DNA from: Neobacillus soli NBRC 102451
GTDB lineage: Bacteria > Bacillota > Bacilli > Bacillales > Cytobacillaceae
Length of the DNA: 64,000 nucleotides
Assembly: GCF_001591665.1 (NCBI RefSeq)
Contig: NZ_BCVI01000054.1
Location: 1 to 64,000 of the forward strand
Reading direction: 5' to 3'
Part shown: positions 43,080 through 52,887 of the stretch, in pieces
Position numbering within the stretch: the first letter of the stretch is position 1
Layout of the letters: each line of letters opens with the position of its first letter
The notes under the pieces: model-generated
The model's database searches: none
Told to the model about the DNA's origin: nothing
What the model saw: the letters and a program-made list of their open reading frames with translations, nothing else
Position numbers and translations under genes: made by a program

Positions 43080-44405
43080 ATGGCTAAGAATTTATTGATA
43101 TTGATCATTGCAGCTTATATGGTAGTAATGACTCCTATATTGACTTACGCTCAAGTCATCCATGAAGTGAAGTCAGGAGATAGCCTTACCAAAATATCAA
43201 AACAATACAAAATTGACAGAGATAAACTTGCTAAACTAAATGGTTTAGCTAAGAATAGCCAATTAGTCCTTGGCCAGGCGATGTTAATACCTGGTTCAAC
43301 TTATTTTGTACAAGCGGGTGACAGTATATGGGCGATTGCTAATCGTCATGCCATTAGCGAAGAAACATTAATGCAACAAAATCATTTAAACAGTCGTGTC
43401 ATTGTGCCCGGCCAGAAATTAAGTATTCCTCGCCCTCCAAAAATGAATGTATGGACCGGAACCTATTTTGTTCCAAAAGATAAGAATACCAACGCTTGGA
43501 TGCTGAATAATTATAAAAAGACCCTTTCAAGTATTTTCGTGTTTGAGTATCGTTCCGATGAACAAGGCAACATCATTGAAACACCAGAAAACCAGGCTCA
43601 CAAGATTGCTTGGAAGGAGAACCTCTCACCATATGCTACAATGACAAATTTAAGTGAAAAAGGGTTTGATCCAAATCTTACTCATCGATTAATAAGTACG
43701 CCTTGGTTAAGGAAAAAGCTGGTTAATAATATCTATTCCCTTTTAGATAGTCATGATTACAAAGGGATTGTCGTTGACTTTGAACAAGTGAAAACGCAAG
43801 ATCGAGAAAACCTCAATCTGTTTATTAAAGAATTAGCTGCAAAGCTTCATCCAGCAGGAATGGAAGTTATGATGGCCGTTCCGCCAAAAGAAGGAGATCG
43901 GGTCCCATCCTATTCCACAGCCTATGATTACAAAACGCTGGGGAAAAATCTGGATAAAATGTTTTTGATGACATATGATTGGCATTGGCCAGGAGGGCCT
44001 TCTGGTCCAATTGCCCCAATAGACAGAGTCAAAGCCACGCTGGATTATGCTGTCTCAGTTGTTGATAGATCGAAGCTGATGCTCGGAATTCCGCAATATG
44101 CGTATGATTGGGTAATAGGGAGTAATAAGCGTTCTGGCTCTGCATATTCAACCCAACATGCAATTGACTTATATACTGGATATCAAAGTCCGATTCACTA
44201 TGATGAAAATGCTGCTGCCCCATCATTTCGTTATGTTGACAACAAAGGAAAGTTACATGAAGTGTGGTTTGAAGACCCGCGAAGCTTGCTTGTTAAACTC
44301 CGTGTTATTCGACAATATGGATTAGCGGGGATGGGCTGCTGGCACCTTGGTCTAACTATGCCTCAGACCGAGGAAATGATACTAGATGAATTCAATGTGT
44401 ATTAA
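43080..44405 (+). CDS. LysM-GH18 spore peptidoglycan hydrolase (SleL/YaaH-like), copy 2
   Basis: This 441-residue paralogue of the gene at 41054 is collinear throughout: signal peptide, LysM 1 (VKSGDSLTKISKQYKI), LysM 2 (VQAGDSIWAIANRHA), and a GH18 domain with YKGIVVDFEQV and MTYDWHWPGGPSGP. ATG 43080 follows CAGGAGG. A frame open from 43026 overlaps the cdaS end and is not preferred. Confidence 0.88.
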   Translation: MAKNLLILIIAAYMVVMTPILTYAQVIHEVKSGDSLTKISKQYKIDRDKLAKLNGLAKNSQLVLGQAMLIPGSTYFVQAGDSIWAIANRHAISEETLMQQNHLNSRVIVPGQKLSIPRPPKMNVWTGTYFVPKDKNTNAWMLNNYKKTLSSIFVFEYRSDEQGNIIETPENQAHKIAWKENLSPYATMTNLSEKGFDPNLTHRLISTPWLRKKLVNNIYSLLDSHDYKGIVVDFEQVKTQDRENLNLFIKELAAKLHPAGMEVMMAVPPKEGDRVPSYSTAYDYKTLGKNLDKMFLMTYDWHWPGGPSGPIAPIDRVKATLDYAVSVVDRSKLMLGIPQYAYDWVIGSNKRSGSAYSTQHAIDLYTGYQSPIHYDENAAAPSFRYVDNKGKLHEVWFEDPRSLLVKLRVIRQYGLAGMGCWHLGLTMPQTEEMILDEFNVY

Positions 44406-44433
44406 TGGTACCAAAAAAAGGAGGTAAAAATCC

Positions 44434-45066
44434 TTGAATGATAAAAAAGTGGTTGGAGAAAAGGCTGTAGAATATGTGAAAGATGGTATGGTAGTAGGGC
44501 TTGGAACGGGGTCTACTGTATTTCATACCATTACTAAGCTTGGAAAATTGGTTGAAGAGGGACTGTCTATTAAAGGGATTCCAACTTCAAACCAAACGGA
44601 GAAATTGGCAAAACAAATAGGAATCCCACTTGTTACATTTAATGAAATAGAACAAATTGATTTGGCAATCGATGGCGCAGATGAAGTTGATGATGATTTT
44701 AATCTCATAAAAGGAGGAGGAGGTGCCCTTTTAAGAGAGAAAATTATCGCAAAAGCAGCTAAATCTTTTATCGTTATAGCCGACCCCCACAAAAGGGTAA
44801 ATAAATTAGGGTCATTCCCACTTCCGGTAGAAGTGGTGCCTTTTGGCTATGAAATGACGATGAAACATATCCAAGACTTTGGATGTAGCCCACAGCTAAG
44901 GCAAAACAATGGGATCCCATTTTTAACCGATAATGGTAATTATATTATTGATTGCAAATTCCCCATAATAGGCCAACCTGGTGAACTTGAGAAAAACTTG
45001 AATCTGACCCCGGGTGTTGTCGAAAATGGACTTTTTGTTGGAATGGCCGAAAAAGTAATTACTTGA
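44434..45066 (+). CDS. rpiA: Ribose-5-phosphate isomerase A
   Basis: RpiA interconverts ribose-5-P and ribulose-5-P. Family signatures are present: GLGTGSTVFHTI (phosphate loop), AIDGADEVD, KGGGGALLREKI and ADPHKRVNKLG. The length of 210 is slightly short but complete. It starts with TTG after AGGAGGT, only 28 bp past the second hydrolase gene, so it may be read through from the sporulation cluster. It is functionally linked to the pentose phosphate operon downstream. Confidence 0.93.
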   Translation: MNDKKVVGEKAVEYVKDGMVVGLGTGSTVFHTITKLGKLVEEGLSIKGIPTSNQTEKLAKQIGIPLVTFNEIEQIDLAIDGADEVDDDFNLIKGGGGALLREKIIAKAAKSFIVIADPHKRVNKLGSFPLPVEVVPFGYEMTMKHIQDFGCSPQLRQNNGIPFLTDNGNYIIDCKFPIIGQPGELEKNLNLTPGVVENGLFVGMAEKVIT

Positions 45067-45101
45067 ATAGAGAAAAGAGCATTAGCATTAATGGACGAGT
45101 A

Positions 45102-45147
45102 TAACCCCTTCATGATTTACATGAAGGGGTTTATGATTTTTTCTATA
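45102..45147 (+). terminator. Terminator after rpiA
   Basis: AACCCCTTCAT and ATGAAGGGGTT form a strong stem, followed by ATGATTTTTT. Confidence 0.85.
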
Positions 45148-45237
45148 TAGTGCTAGAGGGCAGTAAAAATTAGGTAATTGACTTATTCACCTTAATTAAC
45201 TATAATATTAAATATAACAAAGTTACTTTTTATACAC

Positions 45238-45267
45238 TTGTTACTTTTCGTTTAAAAACTTTATTAT
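45238..45267 (+). promoter_or_regulatory. Probable promoter of the gene at 45300
   Basis: TTGTTA (45238-45243) and TATTAT (45262-45267) have an 18-bp spacer, 33 bp before the start codon. Confidence 0.45.
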
Positions 45268-45299
45268 ATATAGAAAAATAAAAAGGTGAGGTCTTTATA

Positions 45300-45788
45300 A
45301 TGAACTTGTTAGAATCAAAGGTTATCCAAACTAAGGTTGAAAAGGAAATATTTATTGACGAAATTTCAAACATTGAACTTAGTGGTTTTCAATATCCAAA
45401 TAAGAACATTCCTTATTATGAAATGATGGTTGGCGTAGATTTAATGCGGATACGGAATAATGAATTTTACGGAACGAAAAAAAGCTACTTTGGTTTAAGA
45501 ATTACAGAGGATTTACAATCGATCGTTGTATTTGATCCGGATCAACAAAGTATCTTTGCAGTTAAGAATGAACTGGAAAAGCAGGCTGCAATCGAACTAA
45601 TTGGTTATTTATTAATTGAATCTCCAAAATTCAAGGAATTAGTAAGGCAAATGATCTATAATAATAAACAAGCAAACGTTGTTAGTGATATAGAAATCCA
45701 GGAACATAAGGCAAAACTTTCAGTGTTAGAAGGATTATTAAACGTTCCTAATCTAGATGTTAAAATTGCGAAAAAGATAGCTTGTTGA
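45300..45788 (+). CDS. Hypothetical cytosolic protein
   Basis: This 162-residue protein has no signal peptide or membrane helix. The N-terminal half is beta-rich and aromatic (FYGTKKSYFGLRI), and the C-terminal half is helical. The ATG follows AAAGGTGAGG. It lies between rpiA and an HxlR-type regulator. I do not recognise the family. Confidence 0.65.
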   Translation: MNLLESKVIQTKVEKEIFIDEISNIELSGFQYPNKNIPYYEMMVGVDLMRIRNNEFYGTKKSYFGLRITEDLQSIVVFDPDQQSIFAVKNELEKQAAIELIGYLLIESPKFKELVRQMIYNNKQANVVSDIEIQEHKAKLSVLEGLLNVPNLDVKIAKKIAC

Positions 45789-45830
45789 TAATTTTTTTTC
45801 TGATTCCAATAAAAAAGGAGAGTGAGATAT

Positions 45831-46154
45831 TTGATAGAAGAACAGGCAGAACTTTGTCCGGAGATTGAAAAATCTTTTGAATTAATTGGAAAGAGATGGA
45901 CAGGGCTGATTATGTATGTGTTATTTAGTGGGCCAAAACGCTTTAGTGAAATTAATGCGATGATCCCTGATTTAAGTAAACGAGTCCTTACGGAGAGAAT
46001 GAAAGAATTGGAAGAGCATGGGATCGTATTACGTCATGTTATCCCTGAAAGGCCAGTAAGAACAGAATACCTATTAACAAAAAAAGGTAATGAATTAGCG
46101 AAAATTCTTGGACCTATTAGTCAATGGGCAATGAAATGGATGAAAATCAAATAA
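45831..46154 (+). CDS. HxlR-family transcriptional regulator
   Basis: This winged-helix regulator has the HxlR signature: CPEIEKSFELIGKRWTGLI (Cys near residue 8), RFSEINAMIPDLSKRVLTE and an LxxHGIVxR wing. HxlR proteins sense electrophiles or formaldehyde. The founding member activates the ribulose-monophosphate genes. TTG 45831 lies 10 bp after AAGGAG. GTG 45822 is too close to it. It lies just upstream of the sugar-phosphate operon, which it may control. Confidence 0.82.
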   Translation: MIEEQAELCPEIEKSFELIGKRWTGLIMYVLFSGPKRFSEINAMIPDLSKRVLTERMKELEEHGIVLRHVIPERPVRTEYLLTKKGNELAKILGPISQWAMKWMKIK

Positions 46155-46163
46155 AGCGAGGCA

Positions 46164-46202
46164 ATCCCAAAAGTACAATCTTTTGGGATATTTTATTTGT
46201 TG
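46164..46202 (+). terminator. Terminator after the HxlR gene
   Basis: ATCCCAAAAG and CTTTTGGGAT form the stem, followed by ATTTTATTT. Confidence 0.8.
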
Positions 46203-46257
46203 ATTTCACCGTGAAAACTTCAATGATTTACCAGTTCACAAATTAGACACAAATATC

Positions 46258-46286
46258 TTGACGAACGAATAAAAAAGTATTATTAT
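46258..46286 (+). promoter_or_regulatory. Probable promoter of the sugar-phosphate operon
   Basis: TTGACG (46258-46263) and TATTAT (46281-46286) are separated by 17 bp. A leader of about 160 nt with a small hairpin (ACTAAAG/TTTAGT) precedes the first gene. Confidence 0.6.
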
Positions 46287-46453
46287 GGTTACATAAAGTT
46301 ACCTAGGAACAAAAATACTAAAGATATTTTAGTGTTAAGGCAATAGGGGCTTTTCTTTTTCAATAATATCTTGGATTCGAGAATTTTAAATTAAAGGTAA
46401 TGTAAACAGATATAGGAATAAATTTAAAAAGTTGTCGAAAGGAGAGGCAGGAC

Positions 46454-46588
46454 ATGATTGAAGTAACGGTTACAGTTTCATTTAAGGGGAAAAATTATAA
46501 AACAAATGTTATTGCTAAAAAAGGTATAACCAATAAAGAAATTAAGAGTATTGCCGAAAATCAAGTCTTAAAACAATGGGGTGAATAA
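46454..46588 (+). CDS. BA3454-family small stress response protein
   Basis: This 44-residue protein begins MIEVTVTVSFKGKNYKTNVI and ends EIKSIAENQVLKQWGE, the pattern of the BA3454 family of Bacillus. The ATG follows AAAGGAGAG. Its function is uncharacterised. It is the first gene of the glpX-zwf-tkt-gnd-tal-pgi transcript, 43 bp ahead of glpX. Confidence 0.7.
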   Translation: MIEVTVTVSFKGKNYKTNVIAKKGITNKEIKSIAENQVLKQWGE

Positions 46589-46631
46589 ATAGTTGAAAAT
46601 TAAAAATCTAATAACGAAGGGAGAATATAAG

Positions 46632-47579
46632 ATGGACAGAAATTTTTCAATGGAACTTGTTCGAGTCACTGAAGCCGCGGCTTTAGCTGCTGGACGATGG
46701 ATGGGTAGAGGGAAAAAAGACGAAGCAGATGAAGCAGCAACACAAGCAATGAGAGACATGTTTAATTCCATTCACATGAGAGGTACTGTTGTGATTGGTG
46801 AAGGGGAGATGGACGAGGCCCCTATGTTATATATTGGTGAACAACTAGGCATAGGGGATGGACCTGAAGTAGATATTGCTGTTGACCCATTAGAGGGAAC
46901 CAATATTGTTGCTGCAGGAACATGGAATGCACTTGCTACTATAGCAGTGGCAGAGCATGGAAATCTATTACATGCACCAGACATGTACATGGAGAAAATC
47001 GCTGTAGGTCCTGAATCTGCAGGGAAAATTGATATTAATGCACCAGTTATAGACAATCTAACAGCCGTCGCAAAGGCAAAAAATAAAAATATTGAAGACC
47101 TAGTTGTGGCTATTTTGGATCGAGAACGACATAAAAAAATGATTCAGGAAATTCGTGATTCTGGAGCAAGAATTAAACTTATGCAAGACGGTGATGTGGC
47201 AGCTGCTATAAATACTGCATTTGAAAATACAGGTGTTGATATAATGCTTGGTTCAGGGGGCGCCCCTGAAGGTGTATTGGCTGCCACTGCACTGAAAAGC
47301 TTAGGAGGGGAGTTTCAAGGAAAACTTCTTCCACATACAGAAGAGGAAAAAATCCGTTTGAAGAAAATGGGAATTAACGACTTTAATAGAGTTTTACTAA
47401 TGGAGGATATTGTAAAAGGTGATGATGCGTATTTTGTAGCAACAGGTGTAACAAATGGTGAACTTCTGAGAGGTGTCCAATATAAAGGGAATGTTGGGAC
47501 AACACATTCTGTGGTTATCCGTGCTAAAACTGGGACAGTTCGGTTTATCGAGGGACAACATGGTTTAAACAAGAAATAA
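46632..47579 (+). CDS. glpX: Class II fructose-1,6-bisphosphatase GlpX
   Basis: GlpX hydrolyses fructose-1,6-bisphosphate to fructose-6-P. Diagnostic stretches are [51 protein letters not shown] and [15 protein letters not shown] 46632 follows AAGGGAG and gives 315 residues. An ORF opening at 46593 lacks a site. In methylotrophic bacilli glpX accompanies tkt in ribulose-monophosphate gene sets, a parallel to this operon. Confidence 0.93.
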   Translation: MDRNFSMELVRVTEAAALAAGRWMGRGKKDEADEAATQAMRDMFNSIHMRGTVVIGEGEMDEAPMLYIGEQLGIGDGPEVDIAVDPLEGTNIVAAGTWNALATIAVAEHGNLLHAPDMYMEKIAVGPESAGKIDINAPVIDNLTAVAKAKNKNIEDLVVAILDRERHKKMIQEIRDSGARIKLMQDGDVAAAINTAFENTGVDIMLGSGGAPEGVLAATALKSLGGEFQGKLLPHTEEEKIRLKKMGINDFNRVLLMEDIVKGDDAYFVATGVTNGELLRGVQYKGNVGTTHSVVIRAKTGTVRFIEGQHGLNKK

Positions 47580-47633
47580 AAAGAAATAACAGTGAAAATA
47601 ATTTGAAAAAAGTAGTAGCGAGGAGGAACGAAT

Positions 47634-49136
47634 ATGGGTGGAATGACTTTCGTCTTATTTGGCGCAACAGGTGATTTAGCGAAGAGAAAAATATTTCCTG
47701 CCTTATATAATTTATATCTTGATCAAAAAATGCCTCAATCGATTTCAATTATTGGACTTGGTAGAAGTGAAGTGTCCGATAGTCAGTTTCAAAATCATGT
47801 CGAGCAATCAATCAAAACATTTTCAAGACGTGTTGTGGACGACCGCGACAAAATGGATGCTTTCCTTTCTGCATTTCGTTACCAGAAACTAGATGCAACA
47901 AACGTTGATGACTATGGGAAGCTTCTAAACCTTGTTCAACAACGCGAAAGTGAACTAAATATTCCAGAAAACCGGATGTTCTACCTATCCGTCGGACCAG
48001 CGTTCTTTGATGTCATTTCCTTAAATATTAAAGAAAGTGGATTAGGTTCTACAAAAGGATGGAAACGACTTATTATCGAAAAACCATTTGGACGCGATAT
48101 AGAGTCAGCTCGGGAGCTAAATGCAAAATTAAGCAACGTTTTTGAAGAAGATGAAATCTATCGAATTGACCATTACCTGGGTAAGTCGATGATTCAAAAT
48201 TTGGGGGATTTACAATTTTTAAATCCCGTCATTCAAACTCTATTGAACAACCAGCATATTGCGAATGTTCAAATTACTGCTAGTGAGACGGTTGGGGTTG
48301 AAGAACGTGCCGGATATTATGATCAATCAGGTGCCATTCGTGATATGGTTCAAAATCATATGCTGCAAATCTTGATGATGACTGCTATGCATATGCCAAA
48401 GAAAATCAGCCAGAATGAAATCAGAAATGAAAAGATAAAAGTAATTGAATCGGTTCGTCCATTAAAGAAAGAGGATGTTATTTTAAATATTGTTCGTGGT
48501 CAATATCGTTCAGGCGAGATATTGGGGCGGCCAGTTGTAAGTTATCGAAATGAACCGGGAATTGATATTTCCTCCCAAAATGATACCTTTGTGGCAGCAA
48601 GACTTTGGATTGACAATCCATTTTGGCAAGGGGTGCCATTCTATATTCGAACAGGAAAAAGAATGGCTGAAAAATCTACACGGATTGTTATTGAATTCAA
48701 AAATGCTGGTCAAAAGGGCTGGGCAAATAAAGTGGCATCAAATCTTTTGATGATAGAGATTGGTCCTAATGAAAATGTATCCTTACAACTAAACAGCAGG
48801 AATCCTAAGAATGGAAAAATAGAACCTGTGAAGATTGGTTTTTCAAATGAACAAAAAGAAGTACCTGAAGCATATGAACGATTGATTTTTGATGCTATTC
48901 GTGGGGATTCCACGTTCTTTGCTCATTGGAAAGAAGTAGAATTGTCATGGCAGTGGGTACAACCTATTCTTGAGGCTTTTAAAGAAAACCTCTTACCCCT
49001 TCATTTATATCCAGCAGGTACCAACGGTCCTACGGCAGCACATCGATTGCTTGAGGAGGATGGATTCAAATGGTGGCTGGATGATGAAAAGTTACAAGAT
49101 TTAAGTGAGCCCGTTCAAGAATTAGTAGCACAATAA
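47634..49136 (+). CDS. zwf: Glucose-6-phosphate 1-dehydrogenase
   Basis: Zwf oxidises glucose-6-P to 6-phosphogluconolactone with NADP(+). The nucleotide loop FVLFGATGDLAKRKIFPALY opens the protein, the substrate motif EIYRIDHYLGKSMIQN is intact, and EKPFGRD is present. The length of 500 is normal. The ATG follows GAGGAGGA. No 6-phosphogluconolactonase gene is seen in the operon. Confidence 0.95.
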   Translation: MGGMTFVLFGATGDLAKRKIFPALYNLYLDQKMPQSISIIGLGRSEVSDSQFQNHVEQSIKTFSRRVVDDRDKMDAFLSAFRYQKLDATNVDDYGKLLNLVQQRESELNIPENRMFYLSVGPAFFDVISLNIKESGLGSTKGWKRLIIEKPFGRDIESARELNAKLSNVFEEDEIYRIDHYLGKSMIQNLGDLQFLNPVIQTLLNNQHIANVQITASETVGVEERAGYYDQSGAIRDMVQNHMLQILMMTAMHMPKKISQNEIRNEKIKVIESVRPLKKEDVILNIVRGQYRSGEILGRPVVSYRNEPGIDISSQNDTFVAARLWIDNPFWQGVPFYIRTGKRMAEKSTRIVIEFKNAGQKGWANKVASNLLMIEIGPNENVSLQLNSRNPKNGKIEPVKIGFSNEQKEVPEAYERLIFDAIRGDSTFFAHWKEVELSWQWVQPILEAFKENLLPLHLYPAGTNGPTAAHRLLEEDGFKWWLDDEKLQDLSEPVQELVAQ

Positions 49137-49163
49137 GAAAGTTCCGAGGAGGAAGGAAATTTT

Positions 49164-51158
49164 ATGAATAAAGCAATTGAAACATTAGCTGTGAATACAA
49201 TTCGTACATTATCAATTGATGCCATCAACAGGGCAAATTCTGGCCATCCAGGTTTACCGATGGGGGCAGCTCCAATGGCCTACGCGCTTTGGGCAAATCA
49301 TTTGTCACATAATCCCAACCACTCAAAATGGTTCAATCGTGATCGTTTCGTTTTATCTGCTGGGCATGGCTCGAGTATGTTGTATAGCTTGCTTCACCTT
49401 GCTGGCTATGATGTAACCATTGAAGATTTGAAAAGCTTCCGTAAATTAAACAGTAAAACACCTGGCCACCCTGAATTTGGTCATACAGATGGTGTTGATG
49501 TTACAACTGGCCCATTGGGACAGGGGATTGCTAATGCTGTAGGAATGGCGATGGCTGAAGCTCATTTAGCGGCGAAATTTAATAAAGAAGCATACCCAGT
49601 AGTTGATCACTATACTTTCACAATCGTTGGAGATGGAGATTTATCAGAAGGTATTTCTTATGAAGCTATGTCCATGGCTGGCCATATGAAACTAGGTAAG
49701 TTAATTGCCTTATATGATTCTAACGATATTTCCTTAGACGGGGAATTAAATCTTTCATTCTCTGAAGATATTAAAAAAAGAGCTGAATCTGCTCATTGGC
49801 AGTATTTACGTGTAGAAGATGGAAATAATGTCGAAGAAATCACAAAAGCTATTGAAGAAGCGAAATTAAATCAAGAGCAGCCAACATTAATCGAAGTAAG
49901 AACGATTATTGGTTTTGGCAGCCCTAAAGTTGCTGGAACGAATAAAGCACATGGTAATCCACTTGGCGCTGAAGAAGCGAAAGAAACGAAAAAGGTGTAT
50001 GGCTGGGATTACGAAGAAGATTTTTATGTCCCAGAAGAAGTAAAAGTTCACTTTGTAGCATTGAAACAAAATGGGATACAAGCCGAGAACAAATGGGCTG
50101 AATTGTTCAAAGGCTATAAAGAAATGTATCCTCAACTTGCAAGGGAACTTGAGGATGCAATTGAAGGAAACGTTTTGATCGATGTAAAAGATATCTTAAC
50201 GTTCAATCCTGAAAAAGCTGTTTCAACACGTGTTGCTAGTGGTGAATCCATCAATCATTTTCTGAAAATGGTTCCTGCTATTTTTGGAGGAAGTGCAGAC
50301 CTATCTCACTCCACGATGACTGATATTAAAGGGGAAGCGGCTTTTGCTGTTGAATCTTTTGCAGGCAGAAACGTATACTTTGGTGTTCGTGAACATGCAA
50401 TGGGAGCGGCTGGTAACGGAATGGCGCTTCATGGTGGAGTGAAGCCGTTTATAAGTACATTCTTTGTGTTTAATGATTACTTACGCCCATCGATTCGTTT
50501 GGCAGCTCTACAAAAACTACCCGTGACTTATGTATTTACACATGATTCCATTGCTGTAGGTGAGGATGGACCAACACATGAACCGATTGAACAATTGACT
50601 GCCCTTCGAGCCATTCCTGGTCTTACAGTCATACGCCCATCGGATGCCAATGAAACGGCAAGCGCGTGGGCGTATGCACTTCAAAACACAGCGGGCCCGG
50701 TAGCATTAGTGCTTAGCCGTCAAAACTTACCGGTATTTGCAGAAACGAAAGCAAATATTAAAAACTTGTCAAAAGGTGCCTATGTGTTAACCGAGACGGA
50801 TAGGAATCCAGAGGTTATTTTAATCGCGACTGGCTCTGAAGTGGCCTTGGCCGCGAATGCAAAAACTGAACTTGAAAAAGAACATGTATCAGTTCGTGTA
50901 GTTGCGATGCCAAGCTGGGAACTCTTCAATTCTCAATCTGAAGAATATAAAGAGTTTGTGCTGCCAGCAACCATTAAAAAACGGGTGGCCATTGAAATGG
51001 GTATCTCTCTTGGGTGGGATCGCTATGTAGGACAAGAAGGGGAAATTATTTCTATTGAGACATTCGGTGCGTCTGGTACTGGAGCGGCTGTCATGGAGCT
51101 ATTTGGGTTTACAACTGAGAACGTTGTTCAAACTACAAAAGATTTATTAAATTCTTAA
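49164..51158 (+). CDS. tkt: Transketolase
   Basis: This thiamine-diphosphate enzyme transfers two-carbon ketol units. The ThDP/Mg motif is seen as [20 protein letters not shown] to DSNDISLDG. The substrate and cofactor residues lie in [19 protein letters not shown] and [11 protein letters not shown]. It has 664 residues, full length. The ATG follows GAGGAGGA, 27 bp after zwf. Confidence 0.95.
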   Translation: MNKAIETLAVNTIRTLSIDAINRANSGHPGLPMGAAPMAYALWANHLSHNPNHSKWFNRDRFVLSAGHGSSMLYSLLHLAGYDVTIEDLKSFRKLNSKTPGHPEFGHTDGVDVTTGPLGQGIANAVGMAMAEAHLAAKFNKEAYPVVDHYTFTIVGDGDLSEGISYEAMSMAGHMKLGKLIALYDSNDISLDGELNLSFSEDIKKRAESAHWQYLRVEDGNNVEEITKAIEEAKLNQEQPTLIEVRTIIGFGSPKVAGTNKAHGNPLGAEEAKETKKVYGWDYEEDFYVPEEVKVHFVALKQNGIQAENKWAELFKGYKEMYPQLARELEDAIEGNVLIDVKDILTFNPEKAVSTRVASGESINHFLKMVPAIFGGSADLSHSTMTDIKGEAAFAVESFAGRNVYFGVREHAMGAAGNGMALHGGVKPFISTFFVFNDYLRPSIRLAALQKLPVTYVFTHDSIAVGEDGPTHEPIEQLTALRAIPGLTVIRPSDANETASAWAYALQNTAGPVALVLSRQNLPVFAETKANIKNLSKGAYVLTETDRNPEVILIATGSEVALAANAKTELEKEHVSVRVVAMPSWELFNSQSEEYKEFVLPATIKKRVAIEMGISLGWDRYVGQEGEIISIETFGASGTGAAVMELFGFTTENVVQTTKDLLNS

Positions 51159-51189
51159 AAGTTGAATCTTAATATGAGGAGGAAGAAAA

Positions 51190-52083
51190 ATGAAAGTTGG
51201 ATTAATTGGATTAGGAAAAATGGGATTAAATCTTGGTAAAAACTTAATTGACCATAAACATCAAGTTGTAGCCTATGATTTAAATCCAAACGCTGTAGAG
51301 GATATGCAAAAATATGGTGCAAAAGGTACAACAAAACTAAATGAGCTTTTTTTATCATTAGATAAACCACGAGTACTTTGGATAATGGTACCACATACCG
51401 TTGTTGATTCAGTTCTTAGTGAAATTACACCGTTGTTGGAAAAAGGAGATATTGTGATTGAAGCTGGGAATTCCCATTATAAAGAATCCATTCGCCGTTA
51501 TAACCAACTAAAAGAAATGGGTGTTAGCTATATGGATGCAGGGACATCTGGTGGGATGTCTGGTGCTCGTAATGGTGCGAACTATATGGTAGGCGGAGAT
51601 GCTGAAGCTTGGTCTGTTGTAGAACCTATCTTCCGTGATACTGCTGTAGAAAATGGCTATATTTTTACAGGTAAGGCAGGAGGAGGGCATTTCCTTAAAA
51701 TGGTTCACAATGGAATAGAATATGGCATGATGCAAGCGATTGGTGAAGGATTTGAAGTATTAGAAAAAAGTGAGTTTGATTATGACTATGAAAAAGTAGC
51801 AAGAGTATGGAATAACGGTTCTGTTATCCGCTCATGGTTAATGGAATTAACAGAACATGCTTTTTCAGTAGATGGAAAACTTGATGATATCAAAGGTGTT
51901 ATGCATTCTTCTGGTGAAGGTAAGTGGACGGTTGAAACGGCACTAGATCTTCAAGTGGCAGCTCCTGTTATCACCATGTCCTTGTTGATGCGCAATCGTT
52001 CATTAGAAAATGATACGTTCACAGGGAAAGTTGTCGCTGCTCTTCGCAACGAGTTTGGCGGACATGCTGTAGAAAAGAAATAA
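51190..52083 (+). CDS. gnd: 6-phosphogluconate dehydrogenase, decarboxylating, short form
   Basis: Gnd oxidises and decarboxylates 6-phosphogluconate to ribulose-5-P. It has the Rossmann loop [18 protein letters not shown], the substrate motif [20 protein letters not shown] and the catalytic Lys in [16 protein letters not shown]. At 297 residues it belongs to the short YqeC/GndA type rather than the 470-residue enzyme. The ATG follows GAGGAGGA. Confidence 0.93.
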   Translation: MKVGLIGLGKMGLNLGKNLIDHKHQVVAYDLNPNAVEDMQKYGAKGTTKLNELFLSLDKPRVLWIMVPHTVVDSVLSEITPLLEKGDIVIEAGNSHYKESIRRYNQLKEMGVSYMDAGTSGGMSGARNGANYMVGGDAEAWSVVEPIFRDTAVENGYIFTGKAGGGHFLKMVHNGIEYGMMQAIGEGFEVLEKSEFDYDYEKVARVWNNGSVIRSWLMELTEHAFSVDGKLDDIKGVMHSSGEGKWTVETALDLQVAAPVITMSLLMRNRSLENDTFTGKVVAALRNEFGGHAVEKK

Positions 52084-52126
52084 AAAAACCAATAATTTAA
52101 ATCTATATAAAATGGAGGAATATATC

Positions 52127-52795
52127 ATGAAATTTTTTATCGACACTGCTAACCTAAAGGATATTCAAAAGGCCTATAAAATGGGTGTTTTATCTGGTGT
52201 AACAACCAACCCATCATTAGTTGCTAAAGAGGGCGTTAAATTCGAAGATCGTATCGCAGAAATTTTACAAGCTGTACCAGAAGTTGAATCTGTTTCTGCA
52301 GAAGTAACTCCAAACGCAGTAACAGCTGAAGAAATGATCGCAGAAGCTGATGAGCTGATTAAAATTAACGGTGGAGATAAAAACATCACCATTAAAGTTC
52401 CTATGAATGTTGCGGGATTAGAGACTACACGTTATCTTGCTAAAAAAGGTGTTAAGGTCAATGTGACACTTATCTTCACGGTGAACCAAGCGCTATTAGC
52501 TGCTCGCGCAGGTGCAGCATATGTATCACCATTCTTAGGCCGATTAGATGATATTTCTGAAGATGGTGTCCTTTTAGTTAGTAAAATCGCAGAATTATTC
52601 CGTATTCATAACTTAGATGTGCAAATCATTGCTGCATCCGTTCGCCACCCAGACCATGTTACGCGTGTAGCTATGGCAGGTGCTCACATCGCAACCATTC
52701 CATATAGCGTCATTGAGCAGCTAACGAAACACCCATTAACGGACCAAGGGATCGAAAAATTTGCAGCGGATTGGGCAAAAGCACCTAAAAACTAA
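52127..52795 (+). CDS. tal: Transaldolase, small (TalC/MipB) type
   Basis: This protein transfers dihydroxyacetone units between sugar phosphates. At 222 residues it is the short decameric type. The Schiff-base Lys lies in NITIKVPMN (near residue 87), with [24 protein letters not shown] and [10 protein letters not shown] as family signatures. ATG 52127 follows GGAGGA. Fructose-6-P aldolase is a related alternative, but the operon favours transaldolase. Confidence 0.93.
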   Translation: MKFFIDTANLKDIQKAYKMGVLSGVTTNPSLVAKEGVKFEDRIAEILQAVPEVESVSAEVTPNAVTAEEMIAEADELIKINGGDKNITIKVPMNVAGLETTRYLAKKGVKVNVTLIFTVNQALLAARAGAAYVSPFLGRLDDISEDGVLLVSKIAELFRIHNLDVQIIAASVRHPDHVTRVAMAGAHIATIPYSVIEQLTKHPLTDQGIEKFAADWAKAPKN

Positions 52796-52825
52796 GTTTC
52801 TTTTAGACAGAGAAAAAATTTAATA

Positions 52826-52858
52826 AAAGAGCAATCAGTTAATCGCTGATGGCTCTTA
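52826..52858 (+). terminator. Weak terminator-like hairpin between tal and pgi
   Basis: AGAGCAATCAG and CTGATGGCTCT form the stem but no T run follows. It may attenuate or stabilise rather than stop transcription. Confidence 0.4.
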
Positions 52859-52887
52859 ATCGTACAATTTTTTTGGGAGGTTCTACC

